Positions 1 to 9,292 are shown, counted from the stretch's first letter. The stretch is 64,000 nt of DNA from Pseudomonas cremoris (GCF_014230465.1 NZ_JAAXCY010000006.1:310001-374000), one strand, 5' to 3'. A program made the numbers and translations. Notes: a model not told the origin generated them from the sequence alone.

Positions 1-249
1 ACCATGAACTCCAGCGTGCATTGCCGTGAGCAAGGCAGTGGCAAGGACTACCACCTGACCCTGGTCTACCCGAAGCACGCCAATGCCGACGAAGGCAAAA
101 TTTCGATCCTGGCCCCGGTGGGCAGCGCGTTGCTCGGCTTGCAAGTGGGCCAGCACATCGACTGGCCGGCACCCGGTGGCAAGACCCTCAAGCTGGAATT
201 GCTCAGCGTGGAAGGCCAGCCCAAAGACGGCGGCGCTTTCCCTCTTTAA
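1..249 (+). CDS. rnk: Regulator of nucleoside diphosphate kinase (Rnk), 3' part only
   Basis: The gene enters from outside the window; the reading frame is open from base 1, so the first ATG at base 4 is internal. The visible 82 residues match the C-terminal FKBP-like GreA/GreB-type domain of Rnk (segment ISILAPVGSALLGLQVGQ, then a G-K-T-L-K-L-E-L strand and a short tail). Rnk is a small RNA-polymerase-binding protein of the Gre family that lacks most of the coiled coil; it raises nucleoside diphosphate kinase expression and in P. aeruginosa is linked to alginate production. Its TAA stop overlaps the stop of convergent cyaA inside the palindrome TTAA, so the two genes share their 3' ends. Identification is good; the length of the missing 5' part cannot be judged here. 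Confidence 0.85.
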   Translation, partial: TMNSSVHCREQGSGKDYHLTLVYPKHANADEGKISILAPVGSALLGLQVGQHIDWPAPGGKTLKLELLSVEGQPKDGGAFPL

Positions 250-3086
250 AGCTGGCTCAACGCCTCGTTGAGCGACAGCTCCAGCTCGGACTTGTAACGC
301 AGGTACAGGTTGCTCGGGCTTTGCACATCACCGAGCAGGCCCGACAGGTCCAGGTCGGTGATGTAGCAGCGGTAGCGTTCGGTCTCCTGGCGCTGCCCGA
401 CGATCTCCTGGGCGACCACGGCAAATAACTGGTCGCCAAACTCCAGCTCGGAGAACTCTCGCTGATTGCAGTACAGGGTAATGCCCACCTGGCCCGGTGC
501 GGCCTTGCCGATAATCGCCTGTACGTCATAAAACGGTTTGTTCGCCGGATTCTGCGGCGCTGGCCGAGGCTCGATGCCGCGCGCGCGACTGCTGCCCGAT
601 GGCAACAGTTGGTAATACAAAGTTTGCACCGCGCCCAACGGTTCTTGTGGGTCCAGCGGTGACAGCGCATCCCGACGGTAGATGATCGACTGTAAAAACC
701 GCTGCAGCGGCGCCAGCAAGCTCTGCTCATCATGAAACGGCAGGCGCTGTTGCCAAAGCGCGTTGAACTCATCCAGCACGTACAGCTCGGCGAAGCCTTC
801 ATTGACCCGGTAGAACACTTGCACGCAATCGGCCATGCCCATCGGCAGCAGCAGCGCCAGGTCGTGGTCTTCCAGGGCCATCGCGTCCAGGTGCAGCGGG
901 CTGTAGCTGGCCTGTTCTTCGCTGAGGTAGGCGATCAGCGCGTCTTGGGTTGCCAGGGAGACATGGGTGGCTTGGCCGGGTACCAACTCCATCACGTGAT
1001 AGTGCTGCTGCACTTGCAGCAGGTAACGGTGGTTGGACTGGCCCAGCAGTAGGTTCTGCGCGGTGTCGAAGATCTCTTCCACGCGTTGGGCAATGAACTG
1101 CGCGCGGTTGTGGCAGAAGCAGCGCACCCGCAGGCGCGGCAAGTGATCAGGCGGGAGTTGATTGAGGTAGTCACGCAGGCAGTCGAGCAGGGCGTGGGGG
1201 CCGTCATACCGACTGACCATCACCTCGTTCCAGCTATTGAGAGTGACCTGGTCCAGGGTCAGTACCAGGTTGTCGCGCACACCGGCATAACTCAGGGAGT
1301 CGGTGCGCTCGGTGGTCATGAGGATATTCAGGTCGCGGTGATGCTTGAGCGGGTCGACGCCGACGTTGATCAGCAGCAACACGTCCTCGGGCACTGCCGA
1401 ACGCAGCAGGCGTTCTTCATCGACGCTGGCCAGGGGCAGGGCGATGGTCTGTTGCAGGCTGCCCAACAGGTTAAACAGCTCGAATTCAGTCATGTCGCTG
1501 GTGCCTGGATGTAGTGCCAGGCGGGTGCTGCTGTCGATCACGCCGTTGCGATGGCACCACGTGAGCATTTCCAGCAGGTCTCGGCTGCGTTTGATCGGCG
1601 CGAAGTGTTCCGACTCCTGGGCCGTCAGGTTGCCGTTATACAGGCCCCAGTAATGTTGGCCGGGCTCCTTGCGGTTGGGCGATTGCACCAGGGTCAGGGT
1701 GTCTTCGGCCAGGTCCGGGGCGATGCCGGGGTTGATGAACTCGACCTTGCCCGCCTTGCGTTCAAAGGCGGCGTACAAGCGCCGGCCCAGTACGTTGAGA
1801 TCGCGCTTGTTGATCAGGCTGACGGTCTGCTCGGTGCGGGCGAATTGGGTCAAGAAGCGATAGCTGTAGTTCAGCTCATTGACCAGCGCGCGCCGTTCGG
1901 AGGCCACTTGGCGCACTTTCCACTGGCTGCGACTATCGAGCAACGCCAATTGGCGTTGGTCCCAGCCCCATTCGTGGGCCAGGCGCTCCAGCAGCAAACG
2001 TTGCCAACTGGTACTGCGCTGACCGGCACTGAGCTTGCGGTTGACCTTCAGGTAGAGCGCGCGCCGCACCAGTTCAAGGCGTTCTGGCTCATTGCGCGCC
2101 TTGAGGTATTCCTCGATGCGGCGGTACACCACGATGTACGGGTCCAGCTCGTCCAGGTCCATCTGGTTGGCGAACACCGCACGCTTGAAGCGCAGGCTCA
2201 GGCAATGCACGTTGGGATGTTCGCTCGCATAGACCTCGGTAAGCAGCAGCTTGAGCACCGATTTGTAGGGCGACTCGATGCCCTTGAACAGTTGCCACAG
2301 CCCGGCACCAATGAACTCTCCAGGCGGGATGCGCGCCAAGTGGCCGAGGTCGAGGGTTTCATCGGCGCGGATAAAACGTTTGGAGATCAGCGTGTGGGTG
2401 AACTCGGCATAGCGGGTTTCTTCATACACCGGCACCAGCCACCAGATTGGCGTGCGTCCGGCGAGCCAGATGGCGGTGCGGTAGAACTCGTCCAGCAGCA
2501 GGTAATGCTGCGTGGTGCCGCAATCGTCGGAGCTGAGTTGGGTGTCGCGCTCGCCCAGCACAAAGCGTGTCGGCTCGATCAGGAAGAAGTGCGCCTCGGC
2601 GCCCATGCTCAGGGCCCAGGTTTCCAGCAATTGGCATTTTTTGCGCAGTTCAGCCAGCTCGTTCTCACCCAGATCCGGTGCGTGGCATACCCACACATCC
2701 ATATCGCTTTGGTCAGCCTGGGCCAGGGTGCCGAGGCTGCCCATCAGGAACAGTCCATGGATCGGCCGTGGCGGGTTGCCATGACGCGGCTTGTAGGAGA
2801 ACGAACGGGTCAGGCGCTGGGCTTCGGTCAGGGCTTGGGCGTCGGGTTCGAAGTTCGACAGCCCGGCGGGCGTGCTACCGGAGACATAACCGGGCAACAG
2901 CGGATGGTTGACGTGAAAAAACAGCGGCAACAGGGTCAATACGCTTTGCTGGCGCGGTGTCAGCCCTTCGATTGCCCGGGCCATGCGGCCTTCATTAAGC
3001 GCCATGAACCGCGCGCGCAACTGGGCCAGCACCTTGCGGTCGATGCCTTCGTCCAGGTCGGGGCGGATTTCATGGGTGCGGGTCAT
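246..3086 (-). CDS. cyaA: Class I adenylate cyclase
   Basis: Makes cyclic AMP from ATP in the cytoplasm; in Pseudomonas cAMP feeds the CRP homologue Vfr. At 946 residues it is about 100 longer than the E. coli enzyme, which is usual for pseudomonads as I recall them. The N-terminal half is a nucleotidyltransferase-type catalytic domain: GSLGT at about residues 116-120 followed by SDMD at 127-130 supplies the metal-binding aspartates. The C-terminal half is the regulatory region of the class I family. The chosen ATG gives the family N-terminus (MTRTHEIRPDLDEG), though I see no strong ribosome-binding site ahead of it. It is convergent with rnk with overlapping stops, as in the conserved rnk/cyaA arrangement of Pseudomonas. 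Confidence 0.95.
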   Translation of the reverse strand: MTRTHEIRPDLDEGIDRKVLAQLRARFMALNEGRMARAIEGLTPRQQSVLTLLPLFFHVNHPLLPGYVSGSTPAGLSNFEPDAQALTEAQRLTRSFSYKPRHGNPPRPIHGLFLMGSLGTLAQADQSDMDVWVCHAPDLGENELAELRKKCQLLETWALSMGAEAHFFLIEPTRFVLGERDTQLSSDDCGTTQHYLLLDEFYRTAIWLAGRTPIWWLVPVYEETRYAEFTHTLISKRFIRADETLDLGHLARIPPGEFIGAGLWQLFKGIESPYKSVLKLLLTEVYASEHPNVHCLSLRFKRAVFANQMDLDELDPYIVVYRRIEEYLKARNEPERLELVRRALYLKVNRKLSAGQRSTSWQRLLLERLAHEWGWDQRQLALLDSRSQWKVRQVASERRALVNELNYSYRFLTQFARTEQTVSLINKRDLNVLGRRLYAAFERKAGKVEFINPGIAPDLAEDTLTLVQSPNRKEPGQHYWGLYNGNLTAQESEHFAPIKRSRDLLEMLTWCHRNGVIDSSTRLALHPGTSDMTEFELFNLLGSLQQTIALPLASVDEERLLRSAVPEDVLLLINVGVDPLKHHRDLNILMTTERTDSLSYAGVRDNLVLTLDQVTLNSWNEVMVSRYDGPHALLDCLRDYLNQLPPDHLPRLRVRCFCHNRAQFIAQRVEEIFDTAQNLLLGQSNHRYLLQVQQHYHVMELVPGQATHVSLATQDALIAYLSEEQASYSPLHLDAMALEDHDLALLLPMGMADCVQVFYRVNEGFAELYVLDEFNALWQQRLPFHDEQSLLAPLQRFLQSIIYRRDALSPLDPQEPLGAVQTLYYQLLPSGSSRARGIEPRPAPQNPANKPFYDVQAIIGKAAPGQVGITLYCNQREFSELEFGDQLFAVVAQEIVGQRQETERYRCYITDLDLSGLLGDVQSPSNLYLRYKSELELSLNEALSQL

Positions 3087-3254
3087 GTCGAATTCGGTGG
3101 CTCGCAGAGCCCGACGTGGGCGGCCGTGTTGGAGTTTACAGCCAGTAGCGTAGGAGGTTTAGCGGGAAATGGTTTTTGACGTCAGAATTCTGTGCCGCCC
3201 ACAGCAACGCCCTCGGAATCCGCAATCGGCGGACTCCATGGGCGGGATCGGGTG

Positions 3255-3509
3255 TCAGGCAGCTTCTTTGGTATTGGCGGTAGTCAGGATCGTCAGCAGG
3301 GTTTGGGCCTGCTCTGCCGCATCGCGACCGAGGCTGGTCAGATAGCCCCCGTCCGGCTGGTCAATAAGACCTTTTGCATGGAGACGTTTGGCAGCGGCGA
3401 TGGCAGTAGGGGCGGCGGTCTGGTGGACTTTCAGACCTTCCTTGGTGCTGTCCAATGGGAAGAGTACAAGGATTTCCAGTTCGGCAACCAACTCAGGGGT
3501 ATACGACAT
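3255..3509 (-). CDS. TIGR02647 family small protein
   Basis: 84 residues beginning MSYTPELVAELEILVLF, with a good ribosome-binding site (TGGAG five bases before the ATG). The sequence fits the TIGR02647 family of small conserved gammaproteobacterial proteins. The helix pattern with KVHQTAAPTAIAAAKRLHAKG followed by a short LID-DGGYLTSLG hairpin resembles a winged helix-turn-helix, so DNA binding is plausible but not shown. It lies alone between cyaA and another small gene on the same strand, with about 170 bases to cyaA that contain a weak hairpin near 3216-3237. Function unknown. Confidence 0.75.
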   Translation of the reverse strand: MSYTPELVAELEILVLFPLDSTKEGLKVHQTAAPTAIAAAKRLHAKGLIDQPDGGYLTSLGRDAAEQAQTLLTILTTANTKEAA

Positions 3510-3605
3510 AAGGACTCCAGACTTTCTAAGAATTTATTAGAGGCTAGCAGGCCATAAGGTGAACGCACTTTGCCGAACTGTCCAGCGTGTAACTGCGGGC
3601 CGGGA

Positions 3606-3890
3606 TTATTGCTTTTCGGGCGGCAGTGTCGGCAGGGCGCGCAGCGCAGTTTCATACCATTCGGTATTGAACGCGCGGTCCTCTTCCAGCAGCGCATCGA
3701 TCTCGACGGCAAGCACGTGGGCCATCAATTGCAGGATCTCTTCACGTTCATAACCGACAAGGGTCAGTTTGTTGAACGTAGCCTTGGCCGCTGGCGGGTT
3801 TTCGCTCTCGATCTGGTTTTCGATTGCTTCGATCAGGGTGGTCTCGGCGAATTCTTCTTCGTCGTTGTCGATATCGGTCGGCTCGCTCAT
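3606..3890 (-). CDS. Conserved small acidic protein of unknown function
   Basis: 94 residues if started at the ATG at 3890, which has GAGGAG seven bases upstream; the frame stays open to 3929 but that extension has no ribosome-binding site. The N-terminus is strongly acidic (TDIDNDEEEFAE); the rest is predicted helical with a conserved-looking FNKLTLVGYEREEILQLMAH segment and a tail WYETALRALPTLPPEKQ. There is no signal peptide or membrane segment, so it is probably cytoplasmic. I do not recognise a characterised family. It sits 96 bases upstream of the TIGR02647 gene on the same strand, so the two may be co-transcribed. Confidence 0.65.
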   Translation of the reverse strand: MSEPTDIDNDEEEFAETTLIEAIENQIESENPPAAKATFNKLTLVGYEREEILQLMAHVLAVEIDALLEEDRAFNTEWYETALRALPTLPPEKQ

Positions 3891-4016
3891 GGCAGGCTCC
3901 TCAAGGAAAGGGCGCCAGTCTACCTCCATTCAGGCAGGTGATGCTGCTGGTCAGGTGGAGCCTTGGGATCTATAACTCTTGCAGCCAACCCCATTCCCGG
4001 CCTGGAGGCAGACGCA

Positions 4017-4676
4017 ATGCTCAAGCTCTACGGATTCTCGGTCAGCAACTACTACAACATGGTCAAGCTGGCGCTGTTGGAGAAAGGGCTGCCTTTCGAA
4101 GAAGTGCCTTTTTATGCCGGGCAAACCCCGCAAGCCTTGGCGGTAAGCCCACGAGGTAAGGTGCCGGTGCTGGGGGTCAAGCAAGGGTTTATCAACGAAA
4201 CCAGTGTGATCCTCGAATACATCGAGCAAACCCAGGAAGGCCCCTCGCTGCTGCCGGCGGACCCGTTCCAGCGCGCCCAGGTACTGGCGCTGTGCCGGGA
4301 GATCGAGCTGTATATCGAGCTGCCCGCCCGCGCCTGTTTCGCCGAAGCATTTTTTGGCATGCCGGTACCGCAGGCGATCAAGGACAAATCCAAGGCCGAG
4401 TTGCTGCTGGGGGTTGGCGCGTTGGCTCGGCACGGCAAGTTTGCGCCGTATGTGGCGGGAGAGAGCTTTACGCTGGCGGATCTGTACTTCATGTACAGCG
4501 TGAACCTCGCCTGTGGTGTGGGCGAGAAGCTGTTTGGGTTGGATTTACTGGACGGGTTGCCGGCGGCCAAGGAGTTGCTGGAGAAGCTGCATGCCCTGCC
4601 CAACGCGCAAAAAGTGGCGGCGGACCGCGAAGCGGCAATGCCGGCGTTTATGGCGATGGTTGCGGCGAAGAAGTAG
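4017..4676 (+). CDS. Glutathione S-transferase family protein
   Basis: 219 residues. The start at 4017 has GGAGG eight bases ahead and gives a canonical GST beginning (MLKLYGFSVSNYYNMVKLAL); the open frame runs further upstream but without family similarity. Residues 1-75 are the thioredoxin-like glutathione-binding half: a thiol/hydroxyl region near SVSNYYN, the cis-proline loop in SPRGKVPVL, and NETSVILEYIEQ, which binds the gamma-glutamyl group. Residues about 85-219 form the all-helical C-terminal domain that sets substrate choice. The substrate cannot be told from sequence. It is followed by a REP pair and convergent argH. Confidence 0.85.
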   Translation: MLKLYGFSVSNYYNMVKLALLEKGLPFEEVPFYAGQTPQALAVSPRGKVPVLGVKQGFINETSVILEYIEQTQEGPSLLPADPFQRAQVLALCREIELYIELPARACFAEAFFGMPVPQAIKDKSKAELLLGVGALARHGKFAPYVAGESFTLADLYFMYSVNLACGVGEKLFGLDLLDGLPAAKELLEKLHALPNAQKVAADREAAMPAFMAMVAAKK

Positions 4677-4699
4677 TCAGGAGTGTGGTAAATCAAAAT

Positions 4700-4787
4700 G
4701 TGGGAGCGGGCTTGCTCGCGAAAGCGGAGTGTCAGTCGACGAATGTATCGACTGACACTCCGCTTTCGCGAGCAAGCCCGCTCCCAC
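4700..4787. repeat. REP pair (REPIN), GTGGGAGCGGGCTTGCTCGCGAA type
   Basis: Two inverted copies of a short palindromic element: GTGGGAGCGGGCTTGCTCGC on the left and its reverse complement on the right, with arms extending through CGAAAGCGGAGTGTCAGTCGA and only a few unpaired bases between. It could fold into one long hairpin. It lies between convergent GST and argH, the usual site for REPs in fluorescent pseudomonads, and may help transcript ending. The same family recurs near 18.8, 24.3, 46.9 and 52.1 kb. Confidence 0.9.
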
Positions 4788-4819
4788 AGGTTTAACCGAG
4801 TTGTTGCTGAATGCTCGGT

Positions 4820-6214
4820 TTAGCGGCTAGCGAGCAACGCCTGGCCGCGCACCACCGCTGCCTTCACCTGCGCCGGCGCAGTGCCGCCGATGTGGTTACG
4901 GGCATTCACAGAGCCTTCCAGGGTCAGCACGGCAAATACATCCTGCTCGATCTGGTCGCTGAATTGGCGCAGTTCTTCCAGGCTCATTTCCGCCAGGTCC
5001 TTGCCGGTGTCCACGCCGTACTTCACGGCATGGCCGACAATTTCGTGGCAGTCACGGAACGGCAGGCCACGGCGCACCAGGTAGTCCGCCAGGTCCGTTG
5101 CGGTGGAGAACCCGCGCAGCGCCGCTTCACGCATGATCGCGTGCTTGGGCTTGATCGCCGGGATCATGTCGGCAAAGGCACGCAACGAGTCGCGCAGGGT
5201 GTCGGCGGCGTCGAACAGCGGTTCCTTGTCTTCCTGGTTGTCCTTGTTGTAGGCCAGCGGTTGGCCTTTCATCAGGGTCAGCAGGCCCATCAGCGCGCCG
5301 AATACGCGGCCGCTCTTGCCACGTACCAGCTCGGGCACGTCGGGGTTTTTCTTTTGCGGCATGATCGAACTGCCGGTGCAGAAGCGGTCCGGCAGGTCGA
5401 TGAACTGGAATTGCGCGCTGGTCCACAGCACCAGCTCTTCCGAGAAACGCGACAGGTGCATCATCGCGATGCTGGCGGCGGCGCAGAATTCGATGGCGAA
5501 GTCGCGGTCGGACACGCCGTCCAGGGAGTTGCCGCCCACGGCATCAAAGCCCAGCAATTGCGCGGTGTATTCGCGGTCGATCGGGTAGGTGGTGCCGGCC
5601 AATGCGGCGCTGCCCAGGGGCATGCGGTTGGCGCGCTTGCGGCAATCTACCAGGCGCTCGTAGTCGCGGCTGAGCATCTCGAACCAGGCCAGCAGGTGGT
5701 GGCCGAAGGTCACAGGCTGCGCGGTCTGCAGATGGGTGAAGCCGGGCATGATGGTGTCCGATTCGCGCTCGGCCTGCTCCAGCAGGCCTTTTTGCAGGCG
5801 GGTGATTTCGGACAGGATCAGGTCGATTTCGTCCCGCAGCCACAGGCGGATGTCGGTAGCGACCTGGTCGTTACGGCTACGGCCGGTGTGCAGCTTCTTG
5901 CCGGTCACACCGATGCGGTCGGTGAGGCGGGCCTCGATATTCATGTGCACGTCTTCCAGGTCGACGCGCCAGTCGAACGTACCGGCTTCGATCTCGCCAC
6001 GAATGGTGGTCAGGCCGTCGATGATGCTGTCGCGCTCGGCGTCGGTCAGCACGCCGACCTTGGCCAGCATCGTTGCGTGGGCGATGGAGCCCATGATGTC
6101 GTGGCGGTACAGGCGCTGGTCGAAAGTGACGGAGGCGGTGAAGCGGGCGACGAAGGCGTCGACGGGTTCACTGAAGCGGCCGCCCCAGGACTGGTTGGTC
6201 TTGTCGGTGCTCAT
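4820..6214 (-). CDS. argH: Argininosuccinate lyase
   Basis: Last step of arginine synthesis: splits argininosuccinate into arginine and fumarate, as a cytoplasmic homotetramer. 464 residues from [14 protein letters not shown], the normal family N-terminus; the longer open frame upstream (to 6310) is not conserved and is rejected. The superfamily signature loop [12 protein letters not shown] is intact and carries the catalytic serine; the TGRSRNDQ active-site segment is also present. It is divergent from algR with about 500 bases between, as in other Pseudomonas genomes. Nothing unusual was seen. Confidence 0.96.
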   Translation of the reverse strand: MSTDKTNQSWGGRFSEPVDAFVARFTASVTFDQRLYRHDIMGSIAHATMLAKVGVLTDAERDSIIDGLTTIRGEIEAGTFDWRVDLEDVHMNIEARLTDRIGVTGKKLHTGRSRNDQVATDIRLWLRDEIDLILSEITRLQKGLLEQAERESDTIMPGFTHLQTAQPVTFGHHLLAWFEMLSRDYERLVDCRKRANRMPLGSAALAGTTYPIDREYTAQLLGFDAVGGNSLDGVSDRDFAIEFCAAASIAMMHLSRFSEELVLWTSAQFQFIDLPDRFCTGSSIMPQKKNPDVPELVRGKSGRVFGALMGLLTLMKGQPLAYNKDNQEDKEPLFDAADTLRDSLRAFADMIPAIKPKHAIMREAALRGFSTATDLADYLVRRGLPFRDCHEIVGHAVKYGVDTGKDLAEMSLEELRQFSDQIEQDVFAVLTLEGSVNARNHIGGTAPAQVKAAVVRGQALLASR

Positions 6215-6719
6215 GGATTCGCTCGTGATCTGCTTAATAAAGAGGCATGGAAGTGTGCCGGCGATAATAACAGGGTTGCCTGGGCACGCGGTGCTGCGGG
6301 TCGTCGGCATTTTTATTTGTGCAAAGGATGGCTAAGTGCCTTGCCGTCGACCGCGTCCAGGACGAGACTGGAGATAGAGGTACATTGAAACGATATTTGA
6401 CGATTGAGCAATGCCGTCTCAGTGAGCGTCTACAGTTGGACTGATAGTGTGTGAATGCACCAAAGTCGGGTGATGCGGTCATAGCCCAGACTAACCATTT
6501 AAAACGGGGGGTATTCGGATTGTGTATCAGCAAACCCTATGACGGTGCCCGAAGGCAGCAGGTCTTGGGCGTTATTGAACAGGTCCGGGTAAATATGGGT
6601 GCCACTTCGAGGGCACTTTTTACCGCTCGCGCTAGTCTTAGCGTGGATCGCTGTGACGCAAGTCACCGCACCTGTCTACGCTATCCTTGTGCGAGACTCA
6701 CGCAGGAATCCAGCGCAAT
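6215..6719. other. 505-base intergenic region between argH and algR, no credible gene
   Basis: Contains the divergent promoters of argH and algR. No frame has a credible ribosome-binding site plus protein-like composition; a 90-codon frame starting at 6451 reads through the algR leader and looks random. In P. aeruginosa the sensor gene fimS/algZ lies immediately before algR, but about 1 kb would be needed and nothing of that length is here. A CRP/Vfr-like palindrome lies at 6652-6667. Confidence 0.7.
6652..6667 (+). promoter_or_regulatory. Candidate CRP/Vfr binding site upstream of algR
   Basis: TGTGACGCAAGTCACC matches the CRP-family consensus TGTGA-N6-TCACA in nine of ten specified positions. 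It is 52 bases before the algR ATG. Possible -10 boxes follow at 6677-6687 (TACGCT or TATCCT), which would put the site closer to the start than an ideal class II activator position, so activation, repression or neither remain possible. Recognition is by eye only. Confidence 0.5.
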
Positions 6720-7466
6720 ATGAATGTCCTGATCGTTGATGACGAACCCCAAGCCCGCGAGCGACTGAGCCGTTTGGTCAGTGATCTCGAGGGTTATACA
6801 GTCCTTGAGCCTAGCGCCACCAATGGCGAGGAGGCGTTGACCCTGATCGACAGCCTCAAGCCAGATGTGGTGTTGCTCGATATCCGCATGCCGGGCCTCG
6901 ATGGCCTGCAAGTTGCTGCCCGCCTGAGCGAGCGAGAATCCCCGCCCTCCGTGGTGTTTTGCGCAGGCCAGGACGAGTTTTCTGCGGAAACGCTGGAAGC
7001 CAGCGGCGTAAGCTTCCTGGCCAAGCCGGTGAGCGGCGAAGCGTTGCTCAAGGCCCTGAAAAAAGCCGAGCGTCCCAACCGCGTACAACTCGCCGCCCTG
7101 ACACAGCCGGCCGCCCAAAGTGGCAACGGGCCGCGAAGCCATATCAGTGCCCGCACACGTAAAGGTATCGAGCTGATTCCCCTGAGCCAGGTGGTCTATT
7201 TTATTGCCGACCACAAGTACGTGACCCTGCGTCATGAGGCTGGCGAAGTCTTGCTCGATGAGCCGCTCAAGGCCCTTGAAGATGAGTTTGGCGACCGTTT
7301 CGTACGCATCCACCGCAATGCGCTGGTGGCTCGCGAGCGCATAGAGCGCTTGCAACGCACGCCCCTGGGACATTTCCAGTTGTTCCTGAAAGGGCTGAAC
7401 GGCGACGCCTTGATCGTTAGCCGGCGCCATGTCGCCGGTGTGCGCAAGATGATGCAGCAGCTTTAG
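6720..7466 (+). CDS. algR: LytTR-type response regulator AlgR
   Basis: 248 residues starting MNVLIVDDEPQARERL, the usual AlgR N-terminus; an in-frame ATG 33 bases upstream is less likely. Residues 1-115 are a CheY-like receiver with acidic residues D7/D8 and phospho-acceptor D54 (VVLLDIRMPG). Residues about 140-245 are a LytTR DNA-binding domain (VYFIADHKYVTLRH, FVRIHRNALV). In P. aeruginosa AlgR controls alginate, twitching motility and virulence genes and is phosphorylated by FimS/AlgZ. Here no kinase gene is adjacent. It is followed by hemC after 138 bases that include an Anr-like box. Confidence 0.93.
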   Translation: MNVLIVDDEPQARERLSRLVSDLEGYTVLEPSATNGEEALTLIDSLKPDVVLLDIRMPGLDGLQVAARLSERESPPSVVFCAGQDEFSAETLEASGVSFLAKPVSGEALLKALKKAERPNRVQLAALTQPAAQSGNGPRSHISARTRKGIELIPLSQVVYFIADHKYVTLRHEAGEVLLDEPLKALEDEFGDRFVRIHRNALVARERIERLQRTPLGHFQLFLKGLNGDALIVSRRHVAGVRKMMQQL

Positions 7467-7534
7467 CCCAAGGGCTGTGGCGCGGTCTGCATTGCATATC
7501 CCGGTGCGGCGTGGCCAGGGAGGCCCCGCACTTG

Positions 7535-7548
7535 CTGATTCAAATCAA
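7535..7548 (+). promoter_or_regulatory. Candidate Anr/Dnr (FNR-type) box before hemC
   Basis: CTGATTCAAATCAA matches the Anr consensus TTGAT-N4-ATCAA in nine of ten positions. Its centre is about 41 bases before a start expected from the -10-like TATTAT at 7569-7574, which is the standard class II FNR spacing. It is 56 bases upstream of the hemC ATG. This would couple porphyrin synthesis to low oxygen. Confidence 0.55.
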
Positions 7549-7604
7549 AGCGCATTTGCCTGAGCTGTTATTATCTGCCGTATCTATTCAGTACGGATTG
7601 ATCC

Positions 7605-8546
7605 ATGTCCTCTCGCGAAATCCGCATCGCCACCCGTAAAAGTGCCCTGGCCTTGTGGCAGGCCGAATACGTCAAAGCACGCCTTGAACAGGCCCATCCT
7701 GGGCTTACGGTGTCCCTGGTGCCCATGGTCAGTCGCGGCGACAAGCTGCTGGACTCGCCGCTGTCGAAGATCGGCGGCAAGGGTTTGTTCGTCAAGGAAC
7801 TGGAAACCGCGCTGCTGGAAAACGAAGCCGACATCGCCGTGCATTCGATGAAAGACGTGCCCATGGACTTCCCCGAAGGCCTGGGCCTGTTCTGCATCTG
7901 CGAGCGCGAAGACCCGCGCGACGCCTTTGTTTCCAATACCTATGCATCCCTGGATGAACTGCCTCTGGGCAGTATCGTCGGCACTTCCAGCTTGCGCCGC
8001 CAGGCACAGTTACTGACTCGCCGCCCGGACCTGCAGATCCGTTTCTTGCGTGGCAACGTCAACACCCGCTTGGCCAAGCTGGACGCTGGTGAATATGACG
8101 CGATCATCCTCGCTGCCGCCGGCCTTATCCGCCTCGGCTTTGAAGATCGCATCACCTCGGCCATCAGCGTCGAAGAGAGCTTGCCGGCAGGCGGTCAGGG
8201 CGCCGTGGGCATCGAGTGCCGCACCGCCGACACTGAAATCCACGCCCTGCTCAAGCCCCTCGATCACCACGACACCGAAGTGCGCGTCACGGCGGAGCGC
8301 GCCCTGAACAAGCACCTCAACGGCGGCTGTCAGGTACCGATTGCCTGCTATGCGGTGCTTGAAGGTGAAAACCTGTGGCTGCGTGGCCTGGTGGGCGATC
8401 CGGACGGTGGCACCCTGCTGACCGCCGAAGTGCGTGGCCCGCAACGTGACGCCTCGGCCCTGGGTATCCAGGTTGCCGAAGAACTGCTGGACAAGGGCGC
8501 CGGCGCGATCCTGCAAAAGGTCTACGGCGAGGCCGGCCCGCAGTGA
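7605..8546 (+). CDS. hemC: Hydroxymethylbilane synthase (porphobilinogen deaminase)
   Basis: Joins four porphobilinogen molecules into hydroxymethylbilane in tetrapyrrole synthesis. 313 residues, the normal length. Cofactor-binding Cys242 is present in the motif [11 protein letters not shown], and the substrate-binding arginines lie in [11 protein letters not shown] and [10 protein letters not shown]. The start [19 protein letters not shown] matches the family. The TGA stop overlaps the GTG start of hemD by four bases, so hemC and hemD are translationally coupled. It heads the conserved hemCDXY operon. Confidence 0.97.
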   Translation: MSSREIRIATRKSALALWQAEYVKARLEQAHPGLTVSLVPMVSRGDKLLDSPLSKIGGKGLFVKELETALLENEADIAVHSMKDVPMDFPEGLGLFCICEREDPRDAFVSNTYASLDELPLGSIVGTSSLRRQAQLLTRRPDLQIRFLRGNVNTRLAKLDAGEYDAIILAAAGLIRLGFEDRITSAISVEESLPAGGQGAVGIECRTADTEIHALLKPLDHHDTEVRVTAERALNKHLNGGCQVPIACYAVLEGENLWLRGLVGDPDGGTLLTAEVRGPQRDASALGIQVAEELLDKGAGAILQKVYGEAGPQ

Positions 8547-9292
8547 CCGAATGGCGAGTGCTGCTGACGCGGCCTGCCGAGGAGTCGACGGCCTTGGCGG
8601 CGTCGCTGTCCGACGCTGGTATTTTCAGCAGCAGCTTGCCATTGCTGGATATTCAGCCGCTGGCGGTCACGCCTGAGCAGCAAGCCATTTTCCGTAACCT
8701 GGGCCGTTATTGCGCGGTGATCGTGGTAAGCAAGCCGGCCGCGCGCCTTGCGATGCAACAGTTGGATCAACCCTGGCCGCAACTGCCGTGGTTCAGCGTC
8801 GGCGCGGCCACCGCACAGGTACTGGCCGAACACGGTCTCAACGTTCACTATCCGCAAACTGGCGATGACAGCGAGGCCTTGCTTCAATTGCCTGCGTTGC
8901 GCGAGGCTGTTGCGCGCCCCGGCGCGCGGGTATTGATCCTGCGGGGCGAGGGCGGTCGAGAGCTGCTGGCGCAGCGTTTACGCGAGCAAGGTGCTAGTGT
9001 CGATTATCTGGAGTTGTATCGCCGTTTCCTTCCGGCCTACGAAGCGGGCGTCCTGACGCAGCGCATCCAGTTGGAACGCTTGAACGGCGTAGTGGTCAGC
9101 AGTGGGCAGGGTTTTTTACATCTGCAAACCCTGGCTGGCGCCGATTGGCCCCAGGTGGCACAGCTGCCGTTGTTCGTGCCCAGCCCGCGAGTCCAGGAGA
9201 TGGCGCAGGCTGCTGGCGCAGAAAAAGTTGTGGATTGTCGTGGCGCGAGTGCCGCGGCTTTGTTAGTGGCGTTGCGTAGCACGACCTTTTAA
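8543..9292 (+). CDS. hemD: Uroporphyrinogen-III synthase
   Basis: Cyclises hydroxymethylbilane with inversion of ring D. 249 residues from a GTG start that overlaps the hemC stop (GTGA). The family is poorly conserved, but the N-terminal [15 protein letters not shown], the segment [16 protein letters not shown], and the C-terminal [12 protein letters not shown] and [13 protein letters not shown] fit the two-lobed HemD fold. Position between hemC and hemX confirms the call. Gene order and overlap suggest the two enzymes are made in balanced amounts, which matters because free hydroxymethylbilane is unstable. Confidence 0.93.
   Translation: MTEWRVLLTRPAEESTALAASLSDAGIFSSSLPLLDIQPLAVTPEQQAIFRNLGRYCAVIVVSKPAARLAMQQLDQPWPQLPWFSVGAATAQVLAEHGLNVHYPQTGDDSEALLQLPALREAVARPGARVLILRGEGGRELLAQRLREQGASVDYLELYRRFLPAYEAGVLTQRIQLERLNGVVVSSGQGFLHLQTLAGADWPQVAQLPLFVPSPRVQEMAQAAGAEKVVDCRGASAAALLVALRSTTF

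Noticed and set aside
1551..3179. 542-codon open frame on the plus strand opposite cyaA
   Set aside because: Antisense to a clearly conserved enzyme; high GC leaves long stop-free shadows. No ribosome-binding site and no recognisable protein.
4811..6388. 525-codon open frame opposite argH
   Set aside because: Shadow of argH caused by codon bias; composition rich in His, Gln and Val typical of antisense frames.
6451..6723. 90-codon frame in the argH-algR gap as a remnant of fimS
   Set aside because: No resemblance to a LytS/FimS kinase domain and no coding signal.
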